From: Pontibacter liquoris
GTDB lineage: Bacteria; Bacteroidota; Bacteroidia; Cytophagales; Hymenobacteraceae
Length of the DNA: 64,000 nucleotides
Reading direction: 5' to 3'
NCBI RefSeq assembly: GCF_022758235.1
Contig: NZ_JALEBG010000001.1
Span: forward strand, 2,976,001 to 3,040,000
Shown here: positions 27,162-37,769 of the stretch, one piece after another
Layout of the letters: the number at the start of each line of letters is the position of its first letter
Position numbering within the stretch: the first letter of the stretch is position 1
Translations under genes and position numbers: made by a program
The notes under the pieces: generated by a model
The model's input: the letters and a program-made list of their open reading frames with translations, nothing else
Databases searched by the model: none
Told to the model about the DNA's origin: nothing

Positions 27162-27426
27162 CCGGCAGGTTCAGGAGCATTGCCGCCCAGCAGACCGCCT
27201 GCGTCAAAATATAACTATAATCGAATGTTTAATGGTATGAAATGCTAATTTATTTTTTTTAAAACCTCATTTTTAAACCTTCCGCCAAAAACTATCAGGG
27301 CTGCCCGGCTACAAGCCTTTCTTAAAAGGGCAATGGCCACGAAAGGCTTTGTTTCCGTGGGCCCGGCTACACAACTAAATCACAGGCCCTTAGTATAGAA
27401 AAACTGTATACCAACCTGCTGCAACC

Positions 27427-28368
27427 ATGGACGCCTCAAACATTCCCGCAGATGAGCATTATACTTTCCCGCCGCTGCCCCTTTTGGGCTGGGAAGCCAC
27501 CAAGGATACCCTCCACCTCTACCTGCAGGTGGTAGGCAAGATCCGGCTGATGCAAATGCCCCGGCGCAACCATTGGTGGAACATCACGCTGTATGTAACA
27601 TCGCGCGGCCTTGGTACGGGGCCCATTCCGTATAAGTTTTATACGTTCGAAATCGACTTTGATTTTATAGATCACCAGCTGCTGATCCATACCAGCACCG
27701 GCGCTTCCGAAGTGATCATGCTGCAGGACGGGCTTACGGTTTCGGAGTTTTATACTTCAGTGATGAAAGCGCTGGAGGTGTTGGGCATACACGTGGAGAT
27801 CCTGGCCAAACCCTACGACAACAAAAGCACCATCCCGTTTGCCGAAGATCATACGCACGCCTCTTACGATGCCGAGTGGGTGAACCGCTACTGGCGCGTA
27901 CTGGTTACAGTAGACCAGGTTTTAAAGGAATTCAGCGGCCGCTATTACGGCAAAACCTGCCCGGTGCACCTCTACTGGCACCACCTGGACCTGACGGTGA
28001 CCCGCTTCTCCGGCAAAAGCCTGCCGGTTCCTAAGGACGCCAGCGTAGTGGAAAAAGACGCTTACTCGCACGAGGTGATCAGCTTTGGCTTCTGGCCCGG
28101 CGACGACCAGGTGCGCTTTCCGGCTTTCTACTCCTATACTTTCCCTTCGCCGCAAGGCCTGGACCTGGAGCCGTTGCACCCGAAGATCGCGCACTGGGTA
28201 GATTCGAACGGTAGCCCCATGGCTATTCTGAACTATGAGGAGCTGCGGGAGCTGGAGCATCCGCGCCAGGCCCTGCTCGACTTCCTGGAAAGCGCTTACC
28301 AGGCCGGCGCCAGACTAGCCGGCTGGCCTGAAGAAGAACTGAAAGTGCTGCCCCTGGATGAATTGTAG
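27427..28368 (+). CDS. DUF5996 family protein
   Basis: 313 residues without signal peptide or membrane segment. Recognisable family pattern: LPLLGWEATKDTLHLYLQVVGKIRLMQMPRRNHWWNITLYVTSRGLGTGPIPY near the N-terminus, then DEFDFIDHQL-like acidic strand, HTHASYDAEWVNRYW, HLYWHHLDLTVTRFSG and DDQVRFPAFYSYTFP. The family is conserved across bacteria but its function is not known. The many conserved Trp, His and Arg residues suggest an enzyme or binding protein. It stands alone, divergent from ppk1 and convergent with the lipase-maturation homologue. Confidence 0.85.
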   Translation: MDASNIPADEHYTFPPLPLLGWEATKDTLHLYLQVVGKIRLMQMPRRNHWWNITLYVTSRGLGTGPIPYKFYTFEIDFDFIDHQLLIHTSTGASEVIMLQDGLTVSEFYTSVMKALEVLGIHVEILAKPYDNKSTIPFAEDHTHASYDAEWVNRYWRVLVTVDQVLKEFSGRYYGKTCPVHLYWHHLDLTVTRFSGKSLPVPKDASVVEKDAYSHEVISFGFWPGDDQVRFPAFYSYTFPSPQGLDLEPLHPKIAHWVDSNGSPMAILNYEELRELEHPRQALLDFLESAYQAGARLAGWPEEELKVLPLDEL

Positions 28369-28482
28369 CAGGCAGAATATGTAAATGCCTTCTCTTGGGC
28401 TGGTATAAGTATAATATATAATAACTGCAGCTAGCGCGTGGAAGCTCCTTCAAAAAGGTCACCCTAATTCCTGAGCCGTTGT

Positions 28483-30102
28483 TTAGGGTATCCAGCCGGC
28501 ACTTTTCAGAAAACCGTACAGTTGCGGATCGTTGGCCGATAAGGGAGGCAGCCACTCGCCTATTCGCTCGCGGTGCCACCAAAGCCCCTGCGGATTGCCC
28601 GGCTTTGCAAAAGTATAGCGATATAACACGGCCCGGATATAGCGTGGCGGTTTGCTGGGAAAAGGATTATCAGCAAACAAACTGATAGCACCGGCGTCAT
28701 TATGCAGGAGCTTCCAGACAAGATTTAACGTCCAGGGATACTCGTTGTGAGACGACATGGCAGCAAACCACATCTGCCAGTCCAGGCGCAACTGATAAGG
28801 GGCAACTTGCGGCGGGCGCTTATCAAGCGCAACCGGCAGCCCTTTGTAGGGATAGGCTTTCCAGTGGGCATGATCGTCGGGTGTTTTATCCCTTGTTCCT
28901 TCAAATACCACGTTCCAGCGTTCTCTTCCAACTGTTCCGAAAGCGCCATAGGTATTCACCAGGTCCAGCGGATCGTAGGAAGTATTCATGATCTGCCCGG
29001 ACGACAGTAAATTAACGGCAGGCCGGAAGCTCAGGAGAGCAATCAAAACTGTAACCGCCCAGGCCGTGGTGTGCATGGGGCGCGATACTTCGGCCTGGGC
29101 GGCAGCGGCTTCTGCTTTGCGCACAAGCCACCCGGGGAGCAGCCTGGCCCAGAAGCCATCGTCAAAGCAGGTCAGCGCAGGCACAATGGTTAGCCAGTTC
29201 AGAAACGACAGGTTCCCGCTCAGAATGATATTGATCTGGAAGATCACAATGACCACGCCCGCGCAATGGCGCGCCAAGCGGGGCCAGAACACGAACCAGG
29301 GCGCCACTACTTCAGCCAGGTGGTTGAACCAGACACCGCCTTTTAGAACGGAGTGAGGCAGAAAATGAAACCAACGGCTAAAAGGGCCGGGCATAGGCTG
29401 CGTTTCGAAATGATAATAGAGCGCAGTCGCATTACGCCACACGGCATCTCCCCGGAGCTTGATGAGCCCGGCACCAAGCATGACCCGGAAAATGAGCCAG
29501 CGGAACAAAACGATGATAGGCCTGGGTGGTTCCCGCTTCGGAAATGGCCGCAGATCGAGCAGAGGGCAAAGAAAGATCGCCAGAAAGCCGGATTCGATCA
29601 GCAGGTACTCCCACCCGTAGCCATACCACTCCTGCCCCACATGAACCAACGACATGTAAAGGAACCAGAGCACACCAAGTATAAGCGCATTGGCAAAGCC
29701 TGCCACTACTACCAGTGAAAGTATAAAGCCGACCCAGGAAACCGTTAACAAGGCCGTATCGGAATGCCAGAACCAGAAAAGCGAAGGCAGCCGCAGAAAA
29801 CCGGCCCCATCCGAACCGAACATGGCACTTATCTGCTTAAGGTAAATTGTTACCGGAAGGAGCCCCTGCGCCCCTATTAAAGGAACCACCTGGTTGATGG
29901 CCACCAGAAAGGCGACGGCATAGATGACGCCCAGCAGGCGAAGTATAACAAAGCGGGTAAGCCAGTAAGTTGGAGGAGCAGCTGGCACAGGAAAGTCTTC
30001 GCGGGCTTCGTTATCCATTTTGCTTTCAACTGATGAAAGATGATCTGCTTCTGTTGCTTTCCTGCCGTTAGCGGCAATGCCACGTATCCGGTTGCCGGGC
30101 AT
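28483..30102 (-). CDS. Lipase maturation factor (LMF1)-like membrane protein
   Basis: 539 residues with about 8-10 membrane segments and two family signatures. The first is the membrane-core FRVMLGAGLIKLRGDAVWRNATALYYHFETQPMP (about 215-248). The second is the soluble C-terminal FEGTRD ... YPYKGLPVALDKRPPQVAPYQLRLDWQMWFAAM. Vertebrate LMF1 is an ER protein needed to fold secreted lipases; the bacterial homologues lie in the inner membrane and their client is unknown. An ATG at 30018 (MDNEARED) is an alternative start, since the first 28 residues look unstructured. No lipase is adjacent. Confidence 0.88.
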   Translation of the reverse strand: MPGNRIRGIAANGRKATEADHLSSVESKMDNEAREDFPVPAAPPTYWLTRFVILRLLGVIYAVAFLVAINQVVPLIGAQGLLPVTIYLKQISAMFGSDGAGFLRLPSLFWFWHSDTALLTVSWVGFILSLVVVAGFANALILGVLWFLYMSLVHVGQEWYGYGWEYLLIESGFLAIFLCPLLDLRPFPKREPPRPIIVLFRWLIFRVMLGAGLIKLRGDAVWRNATALYYHFETQPMPGPFSRWFHFLPHSVLKGGVWFNHLAEVVAPWFVFWPRLARHCAGVVIVIFQINIILSGNLSFLNWLTIVPALTCFDDGFWARLLPGWLVRKAEAAAAQAEVSRPMHTTAWAVTVLIALLSFRPAVNLLSSGQIMNTSYDPLDLVNTYGAFGTVGRERWNVVFEGTRDKTPDDHAHWKAYPYKGLPVALDKRPPQVAPYQLRLDWQMWFAAMSSHNEYPWTLNLVWKLLHNDAGAISLFADNPFPSKPPRYIRAVLYRYTFAKPGNPQGLWWHRERIGEWLPPLSANDPQLYGFLKSAGWIP

Positions 30103-30336
30103 GATTTAATCTGCTACACAGCGTCTTTTTGTATACACGAGGGCCTCACCTGTTGTTACACGGACCAACGGACTTGTTTTAGCATGGCGTAATTCCCGGA
30201 AGTACTACTATCAATTAGATGACCAACATACCTGTGCGAAGTATAACCGGAGCCTGTATTTGATTGTAATTGCGCCTGGTTCCCTTCTCTTTCAGTTTGT
30301 TGCCTGCTTATACCATTCTAAAACAGAAAAGGCTCT

Positions 30337-30379
30337 AAAACAGAAAAGGCCAGCTGCTATAGCCGGCCTTTTCTGTTTT
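30337..30379 (-). terminator. gyrB terminator with duplicated arm
   Basis: Stem AAAACAGAAAAGGCC (30337-30351) pairs perfectly with 30365-30379, 15 nt past the gyrB stop. A direct repeat of the far arm (CTAAAACAGAAAAGG) lies at 30318-30332, so two alternative stems are possible. Confidence 0.8.
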
Positions 30380-30394
30380 ATACTTGCTTATACT

Positions 30395-32711
<2,317 letters not shown>

Positions 32712-33350
32712 TTATTCCAGGGTAGCCCTCACTTTTACCCGGCTAATCATTTTTCGGTTAAAGTCATAGTATTCGGGGCCATAAGGCATGGTATTATCCA
32801 ACTCCTCGATGCTTGTTATTTTGTACAAATGTTCTTTGCCGGCCAGGAAACCCAGCTTTGCCCGGGCATTTACCAGCGCCTGTTCGAGCATGTGCTGCTG
32901 CACCGCTAGCTTTTTTGCAGGGTCGAGCGCTGCACCCACTACATTGATGGTGAAGGGGAAATTACGACGGAGCAGATCCTGGGTCAGGTGCGCATACAGG
33001 GAACTGTCGGCTACCGTGAGGATGTAGGTGATGTTGGTCTGGTACATGTCTTTGCGGATGTGCATGCCTGTCTGGCCGGGCATGTAGTTCACATAAATGC
33101 TTTCGTTGGATTTCACCATGTCGGGCACCTTGTTTTGCAGCGAATCGGCCCAGGCTACAAAGGCATGCCGCATCGCCACCGGGCCATTGTACGACAAGTT
33201 GAGGCGGTAACCGGCGCCCGGCAGCTGTTGCTCATACTCTCCGATCACCTGCAGGTAATTGTCTCCTGTGTCAGCTGGTTTATTCTTGTTGCAACTACCC
33301 AGGCAAAGCAGGGCAGCAAAGGCCAGGGGTATGCGCAGGCGGTTTATCAT
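32712..33350 (-). CDS. SIMPL/DUF541-like periplasmic lipoprotein
   Basis: About 212 residues from the ATG at 33350, which gives a clean lipoprotein signal (MINRLRIPLAFAALLCLGSCNKN, Cys about 20). Earlier in-frame starts would put 17 odd residues in front. The C-terminal half (QQHMLEQALVNARAKLGFLAGKEHLYKITSIEE) has the A-x-x-x-A-x-x-K-A-x-x-L pattern of SIMPL domains, which form oligomeric periplasmic assemblies of poorly known role. The match is moderate, so the family call is tentative. It is transcribed toward gyrB and has its own terminator. Confidence 0.6.
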   Translation of the reverse strand: MINRLRIPLAFAALLCLGSCNKNKPADTGDNYLQVIGEYEQQLPGAGYRLNLSYNGPVAMRHAFVAWADSLQNKVPDMVKSNESIYVNYMPGQTGMHIRKDMYQTNITYILTVADSSLYAHLTQDLLRRNFPFTINVVGAALDPAKKLAVQQHMLEQALVNARAKLGFLAGKEHLYKITSIEELDNTMPYGPEYYDFNRKMISRVKVRATLE

Positions 33351-33492
33351 AGTGGTATAGCATTTACCTATATAGTACTTTACTAACGAGAATCGTGCCA
33401 CTTCATTTTATGCGGGCGCTTAAATTATCTGCAATCCTTTTGCTTTAAAATAACCTGCTTTTTTTGGAGATTTACTGGCTAAAGTCTGGCTT

Positions 33493-33822
33493 ATGCGTAC
33501 GGTTCTGCTGCTGCTCGTTTCTAATATCTTCATGACCTTTGCCTGGTATGGGCACCTGCGCTTCCGGGAAGTGGCGCTTTGGAAAGTGATCCTGATCAGC
33601 TGGCTCATTGCTTTTTTTGAATACTGTTTTCAGGTGCCGGCCAACCGGATCGGCTACGGCCAGTTCTCGGCCTTTCAGCTTAAAACCATCCAGGAAGTCA
33701 TCACCCTGTCGGTCTTTATCGGTTTTTCGGTTTTATACCTGCGCGAAGAGCTTAAATGGAATTACATCGTCGGCTTTGTGCTCATCCTGGCTGCCGTTTT
33801 CTTCGTGTTTAAAAAGTGGTAA
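33493..33822 (+). CDS. DMT-family small membrane protein (DUF486)
   Basis: 109 residues with four hydrophobic segments (about 3-20, 28-46, 67-84, 90-108). The signature NIFMTFAWYGHLRF, then SWLIAFFEYCFQVPANRIG, LKTIQEVITLSVFIGFSVLYLREELKWNY matches the DUF486 group of the drug/metabolite transporter superfamily. It is half the size of a full DMT transporter and would act as a dimer. The substrate is unknown. Monocistronic. Confidence 0.9.
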   Translation: MRTVLLLLVSNIFMTFAWYGHLRFREVALWKVILISWLIAFFEYCFQVPANRIGYGQFSAFQLKTIQEVITLSVFIGFSVLYLREELKWNYIVGFVLILAAVFFVFKKW

Positions 33823-34009
33823 GCGCCTGGCTATTTGCGGTAAAAAACATCTCTTTTCAGCATCCCTTAACACATTCAAAAACAACCTACTACATATCAA
33901 AAGCACCTCTTTATGCGCTTTCACTTCCTTGTGGCCCGTATTCGCCAAACCTGATAACCCTCCTACTGCTGCTGCGTTAATTTAACAGAGATGTATCACC
34001 AGCAAGAAC

Positions 34010-34015
34010 AGGAGG
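34010..34015 (+). promoter_or_regulatory. Shine-Dalgarno AGGAGG before the DUF2267 gene
   Basis: AGGAGG sits 6 nt before ATG 34022, an ideal SD spacing and one of only two strong SD sequences I noticed in the window. Confidence 0.55.
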
Positions 34016-34021
34016 ACAACT

Positions 34022-34447
34022 ATGGCAATGAACTATGAAAATTATGTGAAAGACGCAAAAACGTGGCTCCACCAGCTTTGCACCTACCTGGGCATTGACG
34101 ATGAACAAAAAGCAGGACGCATTTTCAGGGCCGTTCTGCACGCCATCCGCGACCGCATTCCGACCGGCGAAGCGATCCATTTAGGCGCTCAGCTGCCCAT
34201 TATCTGGAAAGGCATTTACTACGATGGCTTTACCCTGCACGAGCCCGTGCGCATACGCCACGAAGACGAGTGGCTGGAATTTATTCGCACCAAAGATGCT
34301 TTTGCAGAGCAGGCGGACTTTCCCACCCTGGACCACGTGTTTTATGCTTTTCAGGATGTGATGAGTTTCCTGCGCGACCGGCTTTCCGAAGGCCAGTATA
34401 ACCAGATTACCCAGGCGCTTCCCTCCGACCTAACCGTGCCGGTATAA
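34022..34447 (+). CDS. DUF2267 domain protein
   Basis: 141 residues, soluble and mostly helical. The DUF2267 core is seen: YVKDAKTWLHQLCTYLGIDDEQKAGRIFRAVLHAIRDRIPTGEAIHLGAQLPIIWKGIYYDGF, ending SEGQYNQITQALPSDL. Homologues are widespread, often near stress or CBS/PRC-barrel genes, but no biochemical role is established. The stop is written GTATAA within the common octamer word. A strong SD sequence and a hairpin terminator frame the gene. Confidence 0.9.
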   Translation: MAMNYENYVKDAKTWLHQLCTYLGIDDEQKAGRIFRAVLHAIRDRIPTGEAIHLGAQLPIIWKGIYYDGFTLHEPVRIRHEDEWLEFIRTKDAFAEQADFPTLDHVFYAFQDVMSFLRDRLSEGQYNQITQALPSDLTVPV

Positions 34448-34473
34448 ACCACAACCGTATACTTATACCCTGA

Positions 34474-34491
34474 GCCCGGCTGTTGCCGGGC
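34474..34491 (+). terminator. Terminator after the DUF2267 gene
   Basis: GCCCGGC (34474-34480), loop TGTT, GCCGGGC (34485-34491), then TTCTTTATTT. It lies 27 nt past the stop. Confidence 0.8.
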
Positions 34492-34599
34492 TTCTTTATT
34501 TCAGCAATATTCAGTTGCTTTCCTTCCTACGACTGATTCCCTTCCTAAATCCCTACCTCACAAGTATAAATCAATTCCAAACCATTGCGCCCGCTGAAA

Positions 34600-34631
34600 C
34601 TTGCAGTTGCCAACCTGCGGCCATACCTTTG
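34600..34631 (+). promoter_or_regulatory. Promoter of the SCO/cytochrome operon (leaderless type)
   Basis: A -33-like CTTG (34600-34603), a 20-bp spacer, then TACCTTTG (34624-34631). The ATG of the first gene follows after only four bases (CAGT), so the mRNA should begin at or within a few nt of the start codon. Confidence 0.65.
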
Positions 34632-34635
34632 CAGT

Positions 34636-35019
34636 ATGTGGCGCACCAACGCAAACGGCCTTCCTTTTTTAGTCATCTACCTGATGGTGACATTTCGGTT
34701 TTTGGCCCCGGTGGTGCATTACCAGCTCAACTACGACTACATGGCCACCGTGCAGTGCGTAAACCGCGACAAACCCATTGCCATGTGCTTTGGCAAATGC
34801 GAGCTTAAAAAAGAGCTGCGCCAGCTGCATGCCGGCACCCGCGACAACAATGCACTGCTACAGCTTGTGCATTCGCTGCAGCTGGTCGAAGCGCTTCCCG
34901 CCCTTGCCCTGGCGCTGCAGGCACCAGCGCTACCGCTACGGCAGCCGCTACCCGCCACCAACACCAGCAAGCAGCTTTACGGGTCCCCCTCGCCGCTTTT
35001 TCATCCCCCGCAAGTATAA
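34636..35019 (+). CDS. Small membrane-anchored CxxxC protein, first gene of the SCO operon
   Basis: 127 residues. An N-terminal membrane helix (GLPFLVIYLMVTFRFLAPVV) precedes a short exported region with VQCVNRDKPIAMCFGKCELKKEL, giving three cysteines including C-x-x-x-C. The C-terminus ends SPLFHPPQV. Similar small proteins with a C-x-G-K-C motif and a terminal F-x-P-P occur beside copper and TonB genes in Bacteroidota, but I know of no assigned function. The start at 34636 is fixed by the TACCTTTG box four bases upstream; an earlier in-frame ATG at 34585 lies within promoter sequence. Downstream genes (lipoprotein, SCO, cytochrome c) suggest a role in copper or haem-copper redox chemistry. 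Confidence 0.7.
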   Translation: MWRTNANGLPFLVIYLMVTFRFLAPVVHYQLNYDYMATVQCVNRDKPIAMCFGKCELKKELRQLHAGTRDNNALLQLVHSLQLVEALPALALALQAPALPLRQPLPATNTSKQLYGSPSPLFHPPQV

Positions 35020-35088
35020 AACACGATCGCTGCGCCTGCACGCCAGGCAAATACCGTTTGTTATACTTACATGATCTTATACTTACAA

Positions 35089-35520
35089 ATGAAAAAGTTA
35101 TTGCTATGGATTGCCCTGCCCCTTACGCTCCTGGCCGGCTGCCAGAGTGGCCCGACGGAGGAAGAGCAAAAGGCCCAGCTGGAAGAAAGCGTGATGCAGG
35201 TGCATGATGCGGCCATGGCCAAAATGAGCGAGATGTACCACCTGCGCAACGGCCTGCGGGCCCTGCGCGATTCGCTGGAGACGCAAAAGGCCGACACAGC
35301 TGTGCTGCAACAGTTGCAGCACCACGTGCTGCTCCTTAACAAGGCCGATGAAGCCATGATGGGCTGGATGCACCAATACCATGCGCCTGATAGTATGGCC
35401 ACCCAACAGGCCATGGAATACCTGACCAGCCAGCAGGAAAAAATAAAGAAAGTGAGTACCACCATGGACAGCACCCTTGCTGCTGCCCGCCAAATTTATA
35501 CATCGTATGAAAAGAAATAA
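35089..35520 (+). CDS. Small coiled-coil lipoprotein
   Basis: 143 residues from ATG 35089 (MKKLLLWIALPLTLLAGC, lipobox Cys about 18). The mature part is helical and charged with heptad-like patterns (EEEQKAQLEESVMQVHDAAMAKMSEMYHLRNGLRALRDSLE), consistent with a coiled coil. It is Met- and His-rich for its size (MQVHDAAMAKMSEMYH, MMGWMHQYH), which could suit copper binding; that is inference. It overlaps the SCO gene by 14 nt. An in-frame ATG at 35071 is less likely, because it would put six residues before the positively charged MKK. Confidence 0.75.
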   Translation: MKKLLLWIALPLTLLAGCQSGPTEEEQKAQLEESVMQVHDAAMAKMSEMYHLRNGLRALRDSLETQKADTAVLQQLQHHVLLLNKADEAMMGWMHQYHAPDSMATQQAMEYLTSQQEKIKKVSTTMDSTLAAARQIYTSYEKK

Positions 35521-36181
35521 CCTTGCAACCCGGACCCTTTTCCCTGCTTTGGGGCTGGTGGCCACCCTGCTGCTTTCCGGCTGCAGCGCCAACCAGGAGA
35601 AAACGCTGCCTATACTTGGGGAACGCCAGGTGGTGGAGCGCCAGGTGAATGGCAAAACCGTCGAAGACACCGTGTACCTGACCATACCGAACTTTGCCTT
35701 TGTGGACCAGGACAGCCAGCAGGTAACTAACCAGACTTTCGCTAACAAAATATATGTCACGGATTTTTTCTTTACCACCTGTCCCAGCATCTGCCCGAAA
35801 ATGAAAACGCAAATGCTGCGCGTTTACGACAAGTTCAAGGACAACCCCAACGTGCTGCTGCTCTCCCATACCATCGACCCGCAACATGATACAGTGGCTG
35901 TGCTGAAAGACTTTTCAGAACGGCTGGGCGTAAGCTCGGATAAGTGGCACTTTGTAACCGGCGAAAAAGACAGCATCTATGCCATTGCCGAAAAGTACCT
36001 GGTGCCTGTTAAAGAAGAGAAAGGGGCAGAAGGAGGCTTTATACACGGGGGCCATTTTATGCTGATCGATGGCGAGCGCCGCATCCGTGGCGTGTACGAT
36101 GGCACCGATGCGGCTGCCGTAGACCAGTTGCTCAACGATATTCCGGTATTGCTGAAAGAAGAACAGCATGAGAAAAAGTAG
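35507..36181 (+). CDS. SCO1/SenC-family copper chaperone
   Basis: 224 residues from ATG 35507. An N-terminal lipoprotein or anchor signal (FPALGLVATLLLSGC) precedes a thioredoxin fold. The copper-binding C-x-x-x-C motif is FFFTTCPSICPKMKTQM (about 86-97) and the distal His is in HGGHFMLID (about 181). These three ligands define active SCO proteins, which deliver copper to the CuA site of cytochrome oxidase or act as thiol reductases. The start overlaps the preceding lipoprotein gene, and the stop overlaps the cytochrome c gene by 14 nt, so translation is tightly coupled. Confidence 0.93.
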   Translation: MKRNNLATRTLFPALGLVATLLLSGCSANQEKTLPILGERQVVERQVNGKTVEDTVYLTIPNFAFVDQDSQQVTNQTFANKIYVTDFFFTTCPSICPKMKTQMLRVYDKFKDNPNVLLLSHTIDPQHDTVAVLKDFSERLGVSSDKWHFVTGEKDSIYAIAEKYLVPVKEEKGAEGGFIHGGHFMLIDGERRIRGVYDGTDAAAVDQLLNDIPVLLKEEQHEKK

Positions 36182-36578
36182 GATGGTAGCGGTGGTGCTG
36201 GGTGCAGCAGCCCTCACCACCCTTACCCAGTGTTTTACCGAAAAGCAGAACGAAGGCCTGCGGGTATACCAGGCCAACTGCGCCAGCTGCCACATGGACG
36301 ATGGCAGTGGCCTGCGCGGCGTTATTCCACCACTGGCTAATTCTGATTACCTGGTCAAGTATCGCAAGCAGCTCCCCTGCCTGGTGCGCCGGGGCCTGAA
36401 CGGCGAAATAACAGTAAATGGCATCAGTTACAACAAACCAATGCCTGCCAGCCCCAAACTGCGCGACGATGAGATTGCTAACCTGCTTAACTACCTGCAA
36501 ACCAATTTCGGCAACAAGAACGAGCGCTACACCATGCAGGAAGTGACAGAATACCTGCAGTACTGCCCCCGCCGCTAA
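36168..36578 (+). CDS. Single-haem c-type cytochrome
   Basis: 136 residues. The N-terminus RKSRMVAVVLGAAALTTLTQCF is a signal peptide with a possible lipobox. The haem site is CASCH (about 38-42) in YQANCASCHMDDGSGLRG, and the axial Met is in NKPMPASPKL. It ends in ...YCPRR. This is the standard class I cytochrome c domain, an electron carrier in the periplasm or at the membrane. The gene overlaps the SCO gene by 14 nt and the convergent nudC gene by 4 nt, so no room remains for a terminator between the last two. Confidence 0.93.
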   Translation: MRKSRMVAVVLGAAALTTLTQCFTEKQNEGLRVYQANCASCHMDDGSGLRGVIPPLANSDYLVKYRKQLPCLVRRGLNGEITVNGISYNKPMPASPKLRDDEIANLLNYLQTNFGNKNERYTMQEVTEYLQYCPRR

Positions 36579-37510
36579 TGGATTTCCTGCCCGAGCTGCT
36601 CTAGCGTATAGCCTGGCCCGGCATTGTACCAACTGCGGATAAGCTGGTAAGAAATGGAAACCTGCGGCGGCAGCAGAAAGGTACCGGTCTGCAGGCCCGC
36701 CGCAATTTCATCGCGCGTAAACCAGCGGGCATCTTCCAGCTCAGCATAGTTTACTTTTAGTTCGCGGTTGCTTACCGTGGCCATAAAGCCCACCATAATG
36801 GAAGCAGGAAAAGGCCAGGGTTGCGAGGAATGATAGGTTATACTTGCCAGCTGCACGCCGGTCTCCTCCATTGCCTCGCGGGCAACGGCCTGCTCCAGCG
36901 TTTCGCCGGGCTCCAGAAAACCCGCCAGCGTAGCATAGCGGCCTTTGGGCCAGCCTGCCTGCCGGCCCAGCAAACAGGCATCCCCTTCCGAGATGAGCAT
37001 GATCACGGCCGTATCGGTTCTCGGGAAATGCGACCTGCCGCATGCCGGGTTGGTGCATTGGCGCATGTGGCCCGCCTCCATACTTTGAGTTAAGCTGCCG
37101 CAATCGGGGCAATAGAGGTGGCGCAGGTTCCAGTGCACCATGGCGCGGGCATGCGCCAGTATGGCGCTATCTTCCGGCGGCAGCTGCAGGGCTACCTCTT
37201 TCAAGTCCATAAACAAGTATGGTTCCTGCAGGTAAGCGGCTATTTCCTCAGCCTGTTGCTCAAAACCCAGCACAAAATAAGGTACTTCGCCCTGCAAACC
37301 CAGGAACACTTTGGCAAGCGGCTCCAGGGCTTCGGCCTGCTGCCGCGTTAAGGTAACCAGCTGCAGGTTTTCCTGCTGCTGCAAAAGGTGCAGGTTGTCG
37401 TGTATAAGTATAAACCGGGCCTGCGGATGCAGCCATAAAAGGTCCTGCCCGGCAGCATCGGTCCGTAGCTCAAAGCGGCGGTCCAGCGGCGAATGCGAAA
37501 AGTAGTTCAT
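36575..37510 (-). CDS. nudC: NAD(+) diphosphatase / NADH-cap hydrolase NudC
   Basis: 311 residues. An N-terminal domain is followed by a zinc ribbon (YCPDCGSLTQSMEAGH...QCTNPACG, four Cys, about 134-160). The Nudix box is GFLEPGETLEQAVAREAMEETGV (about 194-216). The family-specific SQPWPFPAS follows, which defines NAD(H) pyrophosphatases rather than other Nudix enzymes. It hydrolyses NADH to NMNH and AMP and removes NAD caps from RNA. The stop overlaps the cytochrome c stop by four bases (36575-36578) in a convergent arrangement. Confidence 0.94.
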   Translation of the reverse strand: MNYFSHSPLDRRFELRTDAAGQDLLWLHPQARFILIHDNLHLLQQQENLQLVTLTRQQAEALEPLAKVFLGLQGEVPYFVLGFEQQAEEIAAYLQEPYLFMDLKEVALQLPPEDSAILAHARAMVHWNLRHLYCPDCGSLTQSMEAGHMRQCTNPACGRSHFPRTDTAVIMLISEGDACLLGRQAGWPKGRYATLAGFLEPGETLEQAVAREAMEETGVQLASITYHSSQPWPFPASIMVGFMATVSNRELKVNYAELEDARWFTRDEIAAGLQTGTFLLPPQVSISYQLIRSWYNAGPGYTLEQLGQEIH

Positions 37511-37769
37511 AAGATGGAACAGGTAATTTGCGCCGGAAATTTAAGGTAAATCTCCGGATTAGCGACAGGTTGGGATGCGTTATGCACAGCAAACATTTCA
37601 GCATGTGCCCTGGCTGCAAAGTTGGCCTTGTCAATGTTCCGGGCTTATACATGCCTATACCTGGCACAAGCGGACGCTTGCGCCAGAAATGCTTACTGTA
37701 CGAGTACCGAGTATGGCCAGAAAAAACAACTGCTTTGTTAGTAGGGCAAACTACCTTCTGCTGCCGGAA

